From positions 235,089 through 299,088 of the forward strand of contig JAHDWK010000001.1 in assembly GCA_023382655.1 (NCBI GenBank): a stretch of 64,000 nt of DNA, read 5' to 3'. This DNA is from Anaerolineae bacterium (GTDB lineage: Bacteria > Chloroflexota > Anaerolineae > Promineifilales > Promineifilaceae). The position numbers and the translations under genes were made by a program. Shown in pieces: positions 25,903 through 33,924 of this stretch (its first letter is position 1; every line of letters begins with the position of its first letter). Below the pieces are notes generated by a model. The model worked only from the letters and a program-made list of their open reading frames with translations, ran no database searches and was not told the DNA's origin.

Positions 25903-26158
25903 CAGGCCCTTCCTCCAACATGGTTTGGCCCCGTTCCCGCGCGATTGTCTCCCGAACTGTTTGGTGATCGGTATACTCCTGGGTAGCTGAGAGGGCGCCT
26001 CGTAATTGCATCAGCGAGCGTTGGTGAGAAGGATACATAATCGCTTTGTTCCCTTCTAACACAAAAATCACCTGGTCGCCTGTTTGCAGGGCCAATGCCA
26101 GGCGAATATCTTTTGGGATAGTGATCTGGCCTTTAGTTGTAATTGTTGTTGCGGACAT
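25895..26158 (-). CDS. AbrB/MazE-type antitoxin
   Basis: An 87-residue antitoxin with an N-terminal SpoVT/AbrB swapped-hairpin DNA-binding domain: 'TTITTKGQITIPKDIRLALAL' then 'GDQVIFVLEGNKAIMYP'. The C-terminal tail is acidic and would bind and block the PIN toxin whose gene overlaps it by 8 bp. AbrB-type antitoxins usually repress their own operon; the AT-rich 160 bp upstream would be the operator region. ATG follows AAAGGAG. Confident as half of a vapBC-like pair. Confidence 0.9.
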   Translation of the reverse strand: MSATTITTKGQITIPKDIRLALALQTGDQVIFVLEGNKAIMYPSHQRSLMQLRGALSATQEYTDHQTVRETIARERGQTMLEEGPDE

Positions 26159-26249
26159 AATAAACTCCTTTCTTTTCTTGAGAACGCCTTTATTTTAGCT
26201 CATATTCCTTACTTTTTTCAAGATTGAAAGGAAACCGTTTAATACCGCA

Positions 26250-26288
26250 TGATCAATATCCCGATATCCCAATATCTTAATCCCATAG
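26250..26288. repeat. Short-unit array, ATATCCCA type
   Basis: Degenerate 8-bp words (ATATCCCG, ATATCCCA, ATATCTTA) lie directly upstream of mtaB. They create a misleading in-frame ATG at 26249; the homologous start is 26321. Confidence 0.6.
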
Positions 26289-26320
26289 CCTACGGCCGTA
26301 CCCTTCGCTACAATTGCCCC

Positions 26321-27613
26321 ATGAAAGTGTTGCTAGACAGCATTGGCTGCCGCCTGAACCACAGTGAAATGGAAACGCTGGCCCGGCAAATGATGGCGAA
26401 TGGTCACCAGATTGTGACTGATGCCGCCGAAACCGATAAGGTGGTCATCAACACCTGTGCGGTGACGGCCGAAGCTACCCGTGATGCCCGCAGCCGCACC
26501 CGCGCCTTCCACCGCGCCAACCCGGCGGCGGAGATTGTGCTCACCGGCTGTTACGCCACCATTGCCCCGTCTGATGTGGCCCGTATTGAGGGAGCGGGGC
26601 AGGTGGTGGTGAATGCCCACAAAGCGCAGTTGGCGCAACTGCTTGATCCTCAGGCGCGGGTGGAACTGCCGGTGTTTGAGCAAGAGCCGATCATGCGCGA
26701 ATTTCTGGCAGGCAGCCTGGGGGCACATACCCGCGCCTTCATCAAGGTGCAGGATGGCTGCGACAACAAATGCACCTTTTGCGTGACGACCATTGCGCGG
26801 GGTGAGGGGCAAAGCCGCCATATGGGAGACGTGATCGCCGAAATTCAGGCGTTGGCGGCAGCGGGATATCAGGAAGCGGTGTTGACGGGGGTGCATTTGG
26901 GCAGCTACGGCCGTGACCTTTCCCCGCACACTGACCTCGCCGTCCTCATTCGCGCCATTTTGCACCACACCGATATTCCGCGGCTGCGTCTTTCCTCGCT
27001 GGAGCCGTGGGACGTGCCTGACCGCTTTTTTGAGTTGTGGGCTGATTCACGCCTGCTGCCGCACCTGCACCTGCCGCTGCAATCGGGCAGCGACGCCATT
27101 TTGCGGCGGATGGCACGGCGCACCAGCCGCGCCAGCTTCCGTGAACTGGCGCAGGCCGCCCGCGCCACCATCCCCCGCCTGAATCTGAGTACCGATCTCA
27201 TCGTTGGTTTTCCGGGGGAAACGGAAACGGATTTTGCCAATAGTCTGGATTTTGTGCGTGAGATTGGCTTCACGCGATTGCATGTGTTTAGCTATAGCCC
27301 CCGCCCTGGTACGGCCGCGGCCCGTTTCCCCGACCAGATTTCCGGCCCGGTGAAAAAGGTGCGCACCAAACAACTGATCGCTCTGGGGCAAGAGTTGAGC
27401 CTGGCCTTTCACCAGGCGTTGGTGGGGCAGACGGTGGAGGTATTGTGGGAAACGGCCGTGGGCGCGGACAATGGCGGCTTGCGCTGGGCCGGTTATACGG
27501 ATAACTACGTCCGTGTGATGGCTAACGGCCCGACCGACCTTTTCAATCGGGTGACGCCTGTTACCATAACCGACGCCCGACCCGATGGGGTAAGCGGTCA
27601 CTTGCCAGAATGA
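26321..27613 (+). CDS. mtaB: tRNA (N6-threonylcarbamoyladenosine-37-C2)-methylthiotransferase MtaB
   Basis: A 430-residue radical-SAM methylthiotransferase that adds a methylthio group to t6A37 of ANN-decoding tRNAs. The N-terminal UPF0004 domain binds one Fe-S cluster through Cys in 'DSIGCRLNHSEME', 'VVINTCAVTAEA' and 'VLTGCYATI'. The radical-SAM cluster uses CDNKCTFC (Cys147, 151, 154). Then come 'LTGVHLGSYGRDL', 'HLPLQSGSDAILRRMARRTS' and 'DLIVGFPGETETDF', which are family-specific. A C-terminal TRAM-like domain follows ('GQTVEVLWE'). ATG 26321 starts the conserved 'MKVLLDSIGCRLN', whereas 26249 is inside a repeat. It precedes hpt by 53 bp and may share its transcript. Confidence 0.95.
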   Translation: MKVLLDSIGCRLNHSEMETLARQMMANGHQIVTDAAETDKVVINTCAVTAEATRDARSRTRAFHRANPAAEIVLTGCYATIAPSDVARIEGAGQVVVNAHKAQLAQLLDPQARVELPVFEQEPIMREFLAGSLGAHTRAFIKVQDGCDNKCTFCVTTIARGEGQSRHMGDVIAEIQALAAAGYQEAVLTGVHLGSYGRDLSPHTDLAVLIRAILHHTDIPRLRLSSLEPWDVPDRFFELWADSRLLPHLHLPLQSGSDAILRRMARRTSRASFRELAQAARATIPRLNLSTDLIVGFPGETETDFANSLDFVREIGFTRLHVFSYSPRPGTAAARFPDQISGPVKKVRTKQLIALGQELSLAFHQALVGQTVEVLWETAVGADNGGLRWAGYTDNYVRVMANGPTDLFNRVTPVTITDARPDGVSGHLPE

Positions 27614-27666
27614 GGGGCAACTGGTGTGATTGAAGGATTCACGGCCGTTGCGGTATCATCCCGTCC

Positions 27667-28218
27667 ATGACAAACCAACTCTCCACTGACCTGACCCGCA
27701 TTCTTGTTTCTGAAGTCACCATTCAGCAGCACGTTTTTGAACTGGCCCAACAAATTTCGGCCGATTATGCCGGTGTGGAACGGCTCTATTTAGTCGGCGT
27801 TCTCAAGGGTGCGTTTATCTTCCTGGCTGACCTGTGCCGCCAACTCACTATTCCCCATGTGGTGGATTTTATGGCCTTGTCCAGCTATGGCAAAGCGGGC
27901 GCGATCTCCGGCGCGGTGCGGCTGGTGATGGATTTGCGCGAACCCATCGAAGGTGAACACGTGCTGATTGTGGAAGATATTGTGGACAAAGGTCTCACTC
28001 TGCAATATCTGGTAGAAACCTTGCAAGGACGGCAACCGGCCTCCCTGAAAACATGCGCTTTGGTGCGTAAAGAGCGTGACCACACAGCCATTCCCGTGGA
28101 TTACCTCGGTTTTGAAATCCCCGATGTCTGGGTAGTGGGTTACGGCCTGGACTACGCCGAACGCTTCCGCACTCTGCCCTATATCGCCGAACTAAACCCC
28201 TCGGTTTACAGAGCGTGA
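27667..28218 (+). CDS. hpt: Hypoxanthine phosphoribosyltransferase
   Basis: A 183-residue purine-salvage enzyme that converts hypoxanthine or guanine plus PRPP to IMP or GMP. The PRPP-binding loop 'VLIVEDIVDKGLTLQYLVE' (about residues 99-117) carries the acidic pair; 'LVGVLKGAFIFLADL' is the loop before it and 'DFMALSSYGKA' the flexible loop II. 'VDYLGFEIPDVWVVGYGLDY' binds the base. Length and motif order are standard for bacterial Hpt. It follows mtaB closely and is followed by a long heptad array at 28217-28344. Confidence 0.95.
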   Translation: MTNQLSTDLTRILVSEVTIQQHVFELAQQISADYAGVERLYLVGVLKGAFIFLADLCRQLTIPHVVDFMALSSYGKAGAISGAVRLVMDLREPIEGEHVLIVEDIVDKGLTLQYLVETLQGRQPASLKTCALVRKERDHTAIPVDYLGFEIPDVWVVGYGLDYAERFRTLPYIAELNPSVYRA

Positions 28219-28344
28219 CCCGTGATGCGTGAACCGTGATCCACAACAAGCGTGATGCACAAATGATCAGTGACCAGTGACAAATGACCAGTGACAAATG
28301 ACTAATCACGCATCACGCATCACGCATCACGTATCACTTCTGTT
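28217..28344. repeat. Composite heptad array, CCGTGAT, CAGTGAC and ATCACGC units
   Basis: About 128 bp of degenerate 7-bp words in three blocks: CCGTGAT/GCGTGAA, then CAGTGAC/AAATGAC, then four ATCACGC/ATCACGT copies in inverse sense to the first block. It spans the whole gap after hpt and runs into the GT-C gene, supplying its first codons. Confidence 0.8.
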
Positions 28345-30562
28345 CCTGATCCTCACCGCCTATCTGCTCATCACCCTGGTTTACGGCGTGGTCAATCCCC
28401 TGTTTGAAGCGCCGGATGAGCATTGGCACTATTTCACAGTGCAGTATGTGAAGGATAACCGGGCGCTGCCTTTTGTAGATGAGCCAGTTGATCCCTGGAC
28501 GGCGCAGGAAGCAGCCCAGCCGCCGCTGTATTATGTCCTGGGCACGGCCGTCATCGCCCCCATCTCCATCGCCAATGCCCGCGACCAGGTGTGGCTCAAC
28601 CCCTTCTTTTACGCGGGGGACGCGGCCCGGCTGTCCAATGTGAACCAGGTCATCCATACGCCCCAGGAGGCGTGGCCCTGGCAGGGCGTGACGCTGGCCG
28701 CGCATCTTTTGCGGATCATGTCGGCATTGATGGGGTTGGGCACGCTGTTGTGTGTTTTTGGCTGCGGCCGTTTGCTCTGGCCGGATAATGCACGCCCGGC
28801 GTTGCTGGCCACAGCCGTGACCGCCTTCCTGCCCCAATTCAACTTTGTCCATGCCAGCATCAGTAATGACCCACTCATCATTTTGCTGGCTTCGCTGGCT
28901 TTGTGGCAGTTACTCTGGCTCTGGTTTCACCCGGTGACATGGCCGCGCTTGTTGCTGTTGGGCATCACGTGTGGCCTGGCGGCGCTGACCAAAAATGCCG
29001 GGCTGCTGCTGTTGGCCTATGCCGTTGGTTTTCTCTTTTTGCACGCCTTGAAGACATCCAATTTCGGCGACTCAACGTCGCTGGAGAAATCGCATGTCTG
29101 GAGGTGGTTGTGGCAAACGGCCGTATTTGTCGTCCTGCCCACTTTGCTCATCGCCGGTTGGATGTGGGTGCGTAACCAGCAGTTGTATGGCGATTTCACC
29201 GCCACTGAACCGTTCATCCGTCTGGCTGAGGGCGACCGAGGTTATACACTGTGGCAGGTTTTGGGTGAAACGGGTGGCCTGGTACGCTCCCTGTTTGCTG
29301 TGTTTGGCTGGTTTAATTTACTGGCGCCCACCTGGGTGTATGCAGTGTGGGTGGGGATTGTGGGCACGGCCGTCCTGGGTGCGGTCAAAACGGCCGTGAC
29401 CGGGCGGTACGGCGAGGACACTGGCTATAGCGAAAGAGAGGAAGCCGCGGCCAACGCAGCCGGCGCGGAGATTTATAAACGCCCCTGGTTTCCTGGTTTT
29501 TTGTTGTTCGTTTGGTTGGCGCTGGTATATGCGGGCTTGGTGGTTTTTATGCTGCGTACCCCGGCAGCACAGGGGAGGTTGTTATTCCCAGCCATTGTGC
29601 CTTTGGCGCTGGCGCTGGGTTTTGGCCTCAGCCGTTGGCGCTGGCGGGGCGTGGATGGGCTGGCAGCCGGCCTGGCTTTGCTGACGACGTTGTATTGCGC
29701 CTTTTTTGTCATTCGTCCAGCATATGCGCTGCCACCGCCGGTCGCCGAACTACCGGCAACGGCCGTGCCACTCAACCTGGATATGGGCGAAGGCTTGACT
29801 TTGGTGGGGGTAGAAATGGAGACAGACACGGCCGTACCCGGCGAGCCCGTCTGGTTTACGCTCTACTGGCGCGCCACTTCTGTCCCTGATGAATCGGTGG
29901 AACTGGTGGCGGAATTGTTTGGGCGTCACCTGGCGCTGTTGGGTAACTATCACAGCTATCACGGGCAGGGCAAATACCCGGCCAACTTATGGCCGCTAGG
30001 CGAATTGGTGGCCGACCGGATTGGTATTCGGCTAGAGGAAACGGCCGTTGCCCCCGTTCTGGCGCGTCTCCTGGTGCGGTTGGCGGATGGAGCAAAAGGC
30101 ATGGCCGTCGGCGAAGTGAAAGTGGTGCCTGATGAGTGGCCGGAAAGCGGCGAGCCATTGGCGCAGGTAGGGGAGGGGATGGTGGTCACGGCCGTTGCCC
30201 TCAGCCAGGAAACAGCGCGTCCCGGTGACACCGTAAAAATTGACATAACATGGGAAGTGTTGGCGCCGCCGGGGGTCAATTTGACCACATTGTTACATCT
30301 GGCCGAAGCAGGCCAGCCGCCGTTGGCGACAGGCGATAACCAGCCTGTCGGCGGGCAGTACCCCACGCGCGTCTGGGCGGCGGGTGAGGTGATCGCCGAT
30401 CAGTACAATTTGACGATACCGGCGGGGTTGGCGCCCGGCCATTACCCGGTCTGGATTGGTATGTATGACGCTGAAACCGGGGAACGGCAGCCGTTGGTTG
30501 TGGCTGGGGAACGCCAACCACACGATATGTGGCAAATTGGTTGGATTGAAGTGAACGGGTAA
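28298..30562 (+). CDS. Large GT-C/DUF2142-like membrane protein
   Basis: A 754-residue multi-spanning protein. The opening loop 'VVNPLFEAPDEHWHYFTVQYV' holds the acidic/His motif after helix 1 that is usual in polyprenyl-phosphate-dependent glycosyltransferases (GT39/DUF2142 type). About ten hydrophobic helices run to residue 470. The C-terminal 280 residues form two beta-sandwich-like extracytoplasmic repeats ('AVPGEPVWFTLYWRATS' and 'ARPGDTVKIDITWEVLAPP'). The first codons (MTNHASRITHHVS) are read from a heptad repeat and no other start is at hand, so the annotated N-terminus is uncertain. It probably transfers sugar from a lipid carrier to a surface glycan or protein. Eight octamers lie inside it. 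Confidence 0.75.
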   Translation: MTNHASRITHHVSLLFLILTAYLLITLVYGVVNPLFEAPDEHWHYFTVQYVKDNRALPFVDEPVDPWTAQEAAQPPLYYVLGTAVIAPISIANARDQVWLNPFFYAGDAARLSNVNQVIHTPQEAWPWQGVTLAAHLLRIMSALMGLGTLLCVFGCGRLLWPDNARPALLATAVTAFLPQFNFVHASISNDPLIILLASLALWQLLWLWFHPVTWPRLLLLGITCGLAALTKNAGLLLLAYAVGFLFLHALKTSNFGDSTSLEKSHVWRWLWQTAVFVVLPTLLIAGWMWVRNQQLYGDFTATEPFIRLAEGDRGYTLWQVLGETGGLVRSLFAVFGWFNLLAPTWVYAVWVGIVGTAVLGAVKTAVTGRYGEDTGYSEREEAAANAAGAEIYKRPWFPGFLLFVWLALVYAGLVVFMLRTPAAQGRLLFPAIVPLALALGFGLSRWRWRGVDGLAAGLALLTTLYCAFFVIRPAYALPPPVAELPATAVPLNLDMGEGLTLVGVEMETDTAVPGEPVWFTLYWRATSVPDESVELVAELFGRHLALLGNYHSYHGQGKYPANLWPLGELVADRIGIRLEETAVAPVLARLLVRLADGAKGMAVGEVKVVPDEWPESGEPLAQVGEGMVVTAVALSQETARPGDTVKIDITWEVLAPPGVNLTTLLHLAEAGQPPLATGDNQPVGGQYPTRVWAAGEVIADQYNLTIPAGLAPGHYPVWIGMYDAETGERQPLVVAGERQPHDMWQIGWIEVNG

Positions 30563-30613
30563 ACAGTTTGTTATAATCACGGGCGTTCACCTTAATTATC
30601 AGGAGTGATGCTG

Positions 30614-30934
30614 ATGGAGTACGTCAAGAAGATTAGTGACCATGAAGGGATGAACCAGACGAAGTTTTACAAGACGACGCTGTTTCGCGGTGATGCCCTG
30701 ATGGTGGGGCTGAATTGCCTGGAATCAGGGCAGGGGCAAGACGCCCACACCCATGATGGACAGGACAAGTTTTATTATGTGGCAGCGGGGCACGGCCGTT
30801 TCCAGCTTGGCGACACGCACATAGAAGCTGCTGCCGGGGAGCTGGTCTGGTGTCCGGCGGGTTTGAAGCATGGTGTGGCAAATGTGGGTGACGGCCGTCT
30901 CACCCTGTTGGTCGGCATTGCTCCGGCCCCATAA
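30614..30934 (+). CDS. Cupin-domain protein
   Basis: A 106-residue single-domain cupin. AGGAG at 30601-30605 lies 8 bp before ATG 30614, which decides for this start over the in-frame GTG 30605 and ATG 30608. Cupin motif 1 is 'QDAHTHDGQDKFYYVAAGHGRF' with His pair and Glu-position replaced by Asp/Lys; motif 2 is 'AGELVWCPAGLKHGVAN' with the last His. A metal site is likely. Small cupins of this kind often act in sugar or phenolic metabolism, but neighbours do not help. The next gene begins about 20 bp later on the same strand, suggesting one transcript. Confidence 0.85.
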   Translation: MEYVKKISDHEGMNQTKFYKTTLFRGDALMVGLNCLESGQGQDAHTHDGQDKFYYVAAGHGRFQLGDTHIEAAAGELVWCPAGLKHGVANVGDGRLTLLVGIAPAP

Positions 30935-30957
30935 GGTTAGTTATGAGGAGACGCACT

Positions 30958-31581
30958 GTGACCATTGGCGGCGTGACATTCGATTGGCATATTGTCCTGG
31001 TCATTATTATCTGTACCGTCATCCCCATGTTGGATTGGTACGGCCACAAGATTACCAATACCAAAGCGTATGACCGGGTGATCTGGTATTTCATTGTTCC
31101 CACGCTGACCATCACCCTGTTGTTTCGAGAGCCAATGGCCGATTATGGCTTCCGCTGGGGCAACTGGCGGTCGGGGCTGGCCTGGACGGTGGGCGTATGC
31201 CTGGTGATGGCTGCCATCCTTATCATTGTAGCGCGGCAGCCGAGCATGATGGCCTATTACCAACTACGCGCCCCCAAAGGGGTGCTGCCCATCATTTATT
31301 ACACCGGCGTCGATCTGTTTGGTTGGGAATTTATCTGGCGCGGTTTTATGCTCTTTGCCTTTGCCCGCGCCTTTGGGCCGGGCGCCGCTATCTGGCTGCA
31401 AGCCATTCCCTTTGCTTTTATGCACCTGGGCAAACCGGAAATGGAAACGTTGACCACCCTCTTTGGCGGCGTCGGTTTTGGCTTCATCGCCTGGCAAACC
31501 CAATCTTTTGTCTACCCCTTTTTCATCCACTGGTTCATCGCCGCTTTTACCATGCTGGTGGCGACGGGGCGTATCTGGTAA
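30958..31581 (+). CDS. CPBP-family intramembrane metalloprotease
   Basis: A 207-residue integral-membrane protease-like protein of the CPBP/Abi (Rce1-like) family. GTG 30958 follows GAGGAG by 7 bp; an ATG at 30943 is the alternative. Active-site motifs are visible: 'GWEFIWRGFML' (Glu and Arg of the EExxxR motif, first Glu replaced by Trp as in the 'WEFxxRG' subgroup), 'IPFAFMHLGKPEMET' (His of motif 2) and 'YPFFIHWFIA' (His of the last motif). In bacteria such proteins act in bacteriocin self-immunity or protein processing; the substrate is unknown. A hairpin array follows immediately. Confidence 0.87.
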   Translation: MTIGGVTFDWHIVLVIIICTVIPMLDWYGHKITNTKAYDRVIWYFIVPTLTITLLFREPMADYGFRWGNWRSGLAWTVGVCLVMAAILIIVARQPSMMAYYQLRAPKGVLPIIYYTGVDLFGWEFIWRGFMLFAFARAFGPGAAIWLQAIPFAFMHLGKPEMETLTTLFGGVGFGFIAWQTQSFVYPFFIHWFIAAFTMLVATGRIW

Positions 31582-31636
31582 TTGAGTAATTGGGTAATTG
31601 CGCAATTACCCAATTACCCAATTACCCAATTACTCC
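31578..31636. repeat. Short tandem array, unit GTAATTGG / CCAATTAC, perfect hairpin
   Basis: Three GTAATTG-type units followed directly by four CAATTACC units, a nearly perfect inverted repeat of about 24-bp arms around CGC. It fills the gap between the CPBP gene and the RlmD-like gene, and belongs to the same family as 781-820 and 55604-55652. Confidence 0.85.
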
Positions 31637-31638
31637 AC

Positions 31639-32865
31639 ATGGAAACGATTACGCTAGATTTGACTGAATTTGCCAATGGCGGTTATGCGGTGGGGCGGGC
31701 CGGTCGGGGACGGACAGTGTTTGTGCCCTATGCTATTCCCGGTGAGAAGGTGAAAGCGGCCGTACACACCGAGAAAAACAAGGTGGCGTATGCCCATTTG
31801 CAGCAGGTATTGAAAGCATCGCCGGAGCGGGTGGAGCCACGCTGTCCCCATTTTGGCGTGTGCGGCGGCTGCCATTTTCAGCATATGGGGTATGAGGCGC
31901 AGTTACGGGCCAAACAGGCGGTGGTCATTGACCAGATGTGGCGCATTGGCAATGTGAAGGATGCGCCAGTCAGGCCCACCCTGTCTCATCCGCAGCCCTG
32001 GGCTTACAGCACGGTGATGAGTCTCAGCCCGGTAGCCGGTGGTGGGTTGGGCTTTTGGGCGCCGGCCGAAAAGCGTATCATCGCCATTGAAAGTTGCCCC
32101 ATTTCCCGCCCGGAACTGGTGGATTTGCTGCATGATGTTGACCTGGAACTACCGGGGTTGCGCAAGTTGACGCTAAGGGTGGGGGATGATGAGGCACTGC
32201 TGGCGGCAGTGGAAGTAGACGGGGTTGAACCGCCGGATCTGGAAGCCGATTTCCCGTTGTCGGTGGTGATTGTGCTGCCAGATGACACGGCCGTGAACCT
32301 GATCGGCGACAATTTTACTATTCAGGCGATCAAGGGGCGGGATTTCCGTATATCGGCCGGTTGTTACCTGCCACCCAGCGCCACCGGAATGGAACTGCTG
32401 GTAGAAACGGTGCAGCGGTATGCCCGGCTGACCGGGGTGGAACAGGTGTTGGAACTATACAGCGGTGTGGGTATATTGACGGCATTTCTGGCCGAGAAGG
32501 CGGCGGAAGTGGTGGCGGTAGAGATAAACCCGGATGCAGTGATGGACACGGCCGTGAACGTAGATGCCGATAACGTTTCCCTGTATGAAGGTACGGTGGA
32601 GATGGTGCTCCCGGAACTAGACATAAAACCAGATGTGCTGGTGTTGCACCCGCCGAAGGAAGGGTTATCACGAGAAGCGGCGCGGTTGGTGGCGGGGTTA
32701 CGGCCGTCACGCATTGTTTACGTCAGTTCAGATATTGCCACGTTGGCGCGGGACGGCCGTGCTTTTGGCCGGGACGGGTACAATCTGGTAGAAATCCAAC
32801 CCATTGACACGCGACCGCAGACGTTTCATATGGATGTGGTTGGCTTATGGCAACGCCAATCGTAA
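31639..32865 (+). CDS. TrmA/RlmD-like RNA methyltransferase homolog lacking the catalytic Cys
   Basis: A 408-residue protein with the layout of the 5-methyluridine RNA methyltransferases (RlmD/TrmA). It has an N-terminal TRAM domain ('FANGGYAVGRAGRGRTVFV'), a 4Fe-4S site (Cys69, Cys75, Cys78 and Cys153) and a SAM-binding motif 'VLELYSGVGILTAFLAEKA'. Where the family has 'DPPR', this has 'LHPPKEGL'. The nucleophile motif 'SCNP' reads 'YVSSDIATLARD', with Ser364 in place of Cys, and the 'HxE' base near the end is 'FHMDVV'. It therefore keeps the fold, cluster and SAM site but has lost the usual catalytic residues. It may bind RNA without methylating, or use a different chemistry. ATG 31639 follows the repeat array. 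Confidence 0.85.
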   Translation: METITLDLTEFANGGYAVGRAGRGRTVFVPYAIPGEKVKAAVHTEKNKVAYAHLQQVLKASPERVEPRCPHFGVCGGCHFQHMGYEAQLRAKQAVVIDQMWRIGNVKDAPVRPTLSHPQPWAYSTVMSLSPVAGGGLGFWAPAEKRIIAIESCPISRPELVDLLHDVDLELPGLRKLTLRVGDDEALLAAVEVDGVEPPDLEADFPLSVVIVLPDDTAVNLIGDNFTIQAIKGRDFRISAGCYLPPSATGMELLVETVQRYARLTGVEQVLELYSGVGILTAFLAEKAAEVVAVEINPDAVMDTAVNVDADNVSLYEGTVEMVLPELDIKPDVLVLHPPKEGLSREAARLVAGLRPSRIVYVSSDIATLARDGRAFGRDGYNLVEIQPIDTRPQTFHMDVVGLWQRQS

Positions 32866-32894
32866 ATACCAAATAAGGTATAGAAGTCTCTGGT

Positions 32895-33773
32895 ATGCAA
32901 AGTTCAATGCTGCGCAGCGAGAATGATATTCAGGCAATACGGGAGTTCATAACACGCCTCGCGCCCCACTCCACCCTGGCTGACTTTGACGAACAGATGT
33001 TGCTGCCCACAGTCAGAGCTACTGTGCGCATCTTCACAGATGAACACAAAATGGTTGGTTTTGCTTATGTGGACGATTACGATAATCTCTGGTTTGAAAC
33101 CGATGCCAATTATCCCTTTTTACGTGAATTGGAGCGGCAGATCGTTGAGTGGGGAATCGCCTGCATTAAAAAACGCAACCAGGAAACCGGTGTAGCGAAC
33201 ACTCTGGATTGCTCGTGCCGCACAGAAGATACCCGGCGTATTCACCTCCTGGAAAGACATGGGTTTGGGCAGCAGTCAACGCGCACACGACGTTATTCAC
33301 ACCCACTTGATTTACCGATTATCACCTACCCGCTGCCTGACGGCTTTTCGATCCGGTGCGTACAAGGCGATGATGAAGTACAAAGCCTCGTATGCTTGCA
33401 CCAGGCTGCCTTTGGCACAGATAATATGACCGTTGAGCAACGCCTGGCGATGACGCACGCGCCACACTACCTGCCAGAAATGGATCTGGTCGTGGTTGCG
33501 CCCAATAGTGAATTGGCGGCCTTTTGCGTTTGTGGGTTTGATGACCCGGATAAGAAAGTGGGATATACCGACCCCATTGGCACGCATCCTCACTTTCAAA
33601 GGATGGGTCTGGCGAGTGCCATTGTCTCCACCGGCTTGCAGATGCTCCAAAATGCCGGTGCGGTAAGGGCGGAACTGGGCACCAGTAGTGAAAATGTAGC
33701 AATGCAAAAATTGGCAGAGAAGTTGGGCTTTGTGTGCATCTCTGAGAAACTGTGGTTCGCAAAGGTGGTGTGA
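32895..33773 (+). CDS. GNAT-family acetyltransferase, tandem domain
   Basis: A 292-residue protein with two GNAT-like halves. The C-terminal half has the acetyl-CoA loop pattern 'IGTHPHFQRMGLASAIVSTGL' and the ending 'AMQKLAEKLGFVCISEKLWF', typical of GNAT motif B. The N-terminal half ('ATVRIFTDEHKMVGFAYVDD' and 'RTEDTRRIHLLERHGFG') is more decayed and probably non-catalytic. The layout resembles mycothiol synthase-like or Eis-like double GNATs, but no specific substrate can be named. It lies 29 bp behind the RlmD-like gene on the same strand. Confidence 0.8.
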   Translation: MQSSMLRSENDIQAIREFITRLAPHSTLADFDEQMLLPTVRATVRIFTDEHKMVGFAYVDDYDNLWFETDANYPFLRELERQIVEWGIACIKKRNQETGVANTLDCSCRTEDTRRIHLLERHGFGQQSTRTRRYSHPLDLPIITYPLPDGFSIRCVQGDDEVQSLVCLHQAAFGTDNMTVEQRLAMTHAPHYLPEMDLVVVAPNSELAAFCVCGFDDPDKKVGYTDPIGTHPHFQRMGLASAIVSTGLQMLQNAGAVRAELGTSSENVAMQKLAEKLGFVCISEKLWFAKVV

Positions 33774-33924
33774 TTTCACAGGGTTAACCACAGGCGTTTG
33801 CCGACCACAACATTTAGGGAAAATGGGACGCAGATTTGGCAAATTGGTAAGATTTTAGGAAGTTGTTATCACAAAAATTCCTGAAATCCGTGTTCATTCG
33901 CGTCCTGTTTTCAGGGCAGGTTTT

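Noticed and set aside
28217-28344. Possible CRISPR array
   Set aside because: Units are 7 bp, degenerate and contiguous with no spacers; no cas genes are in the window.
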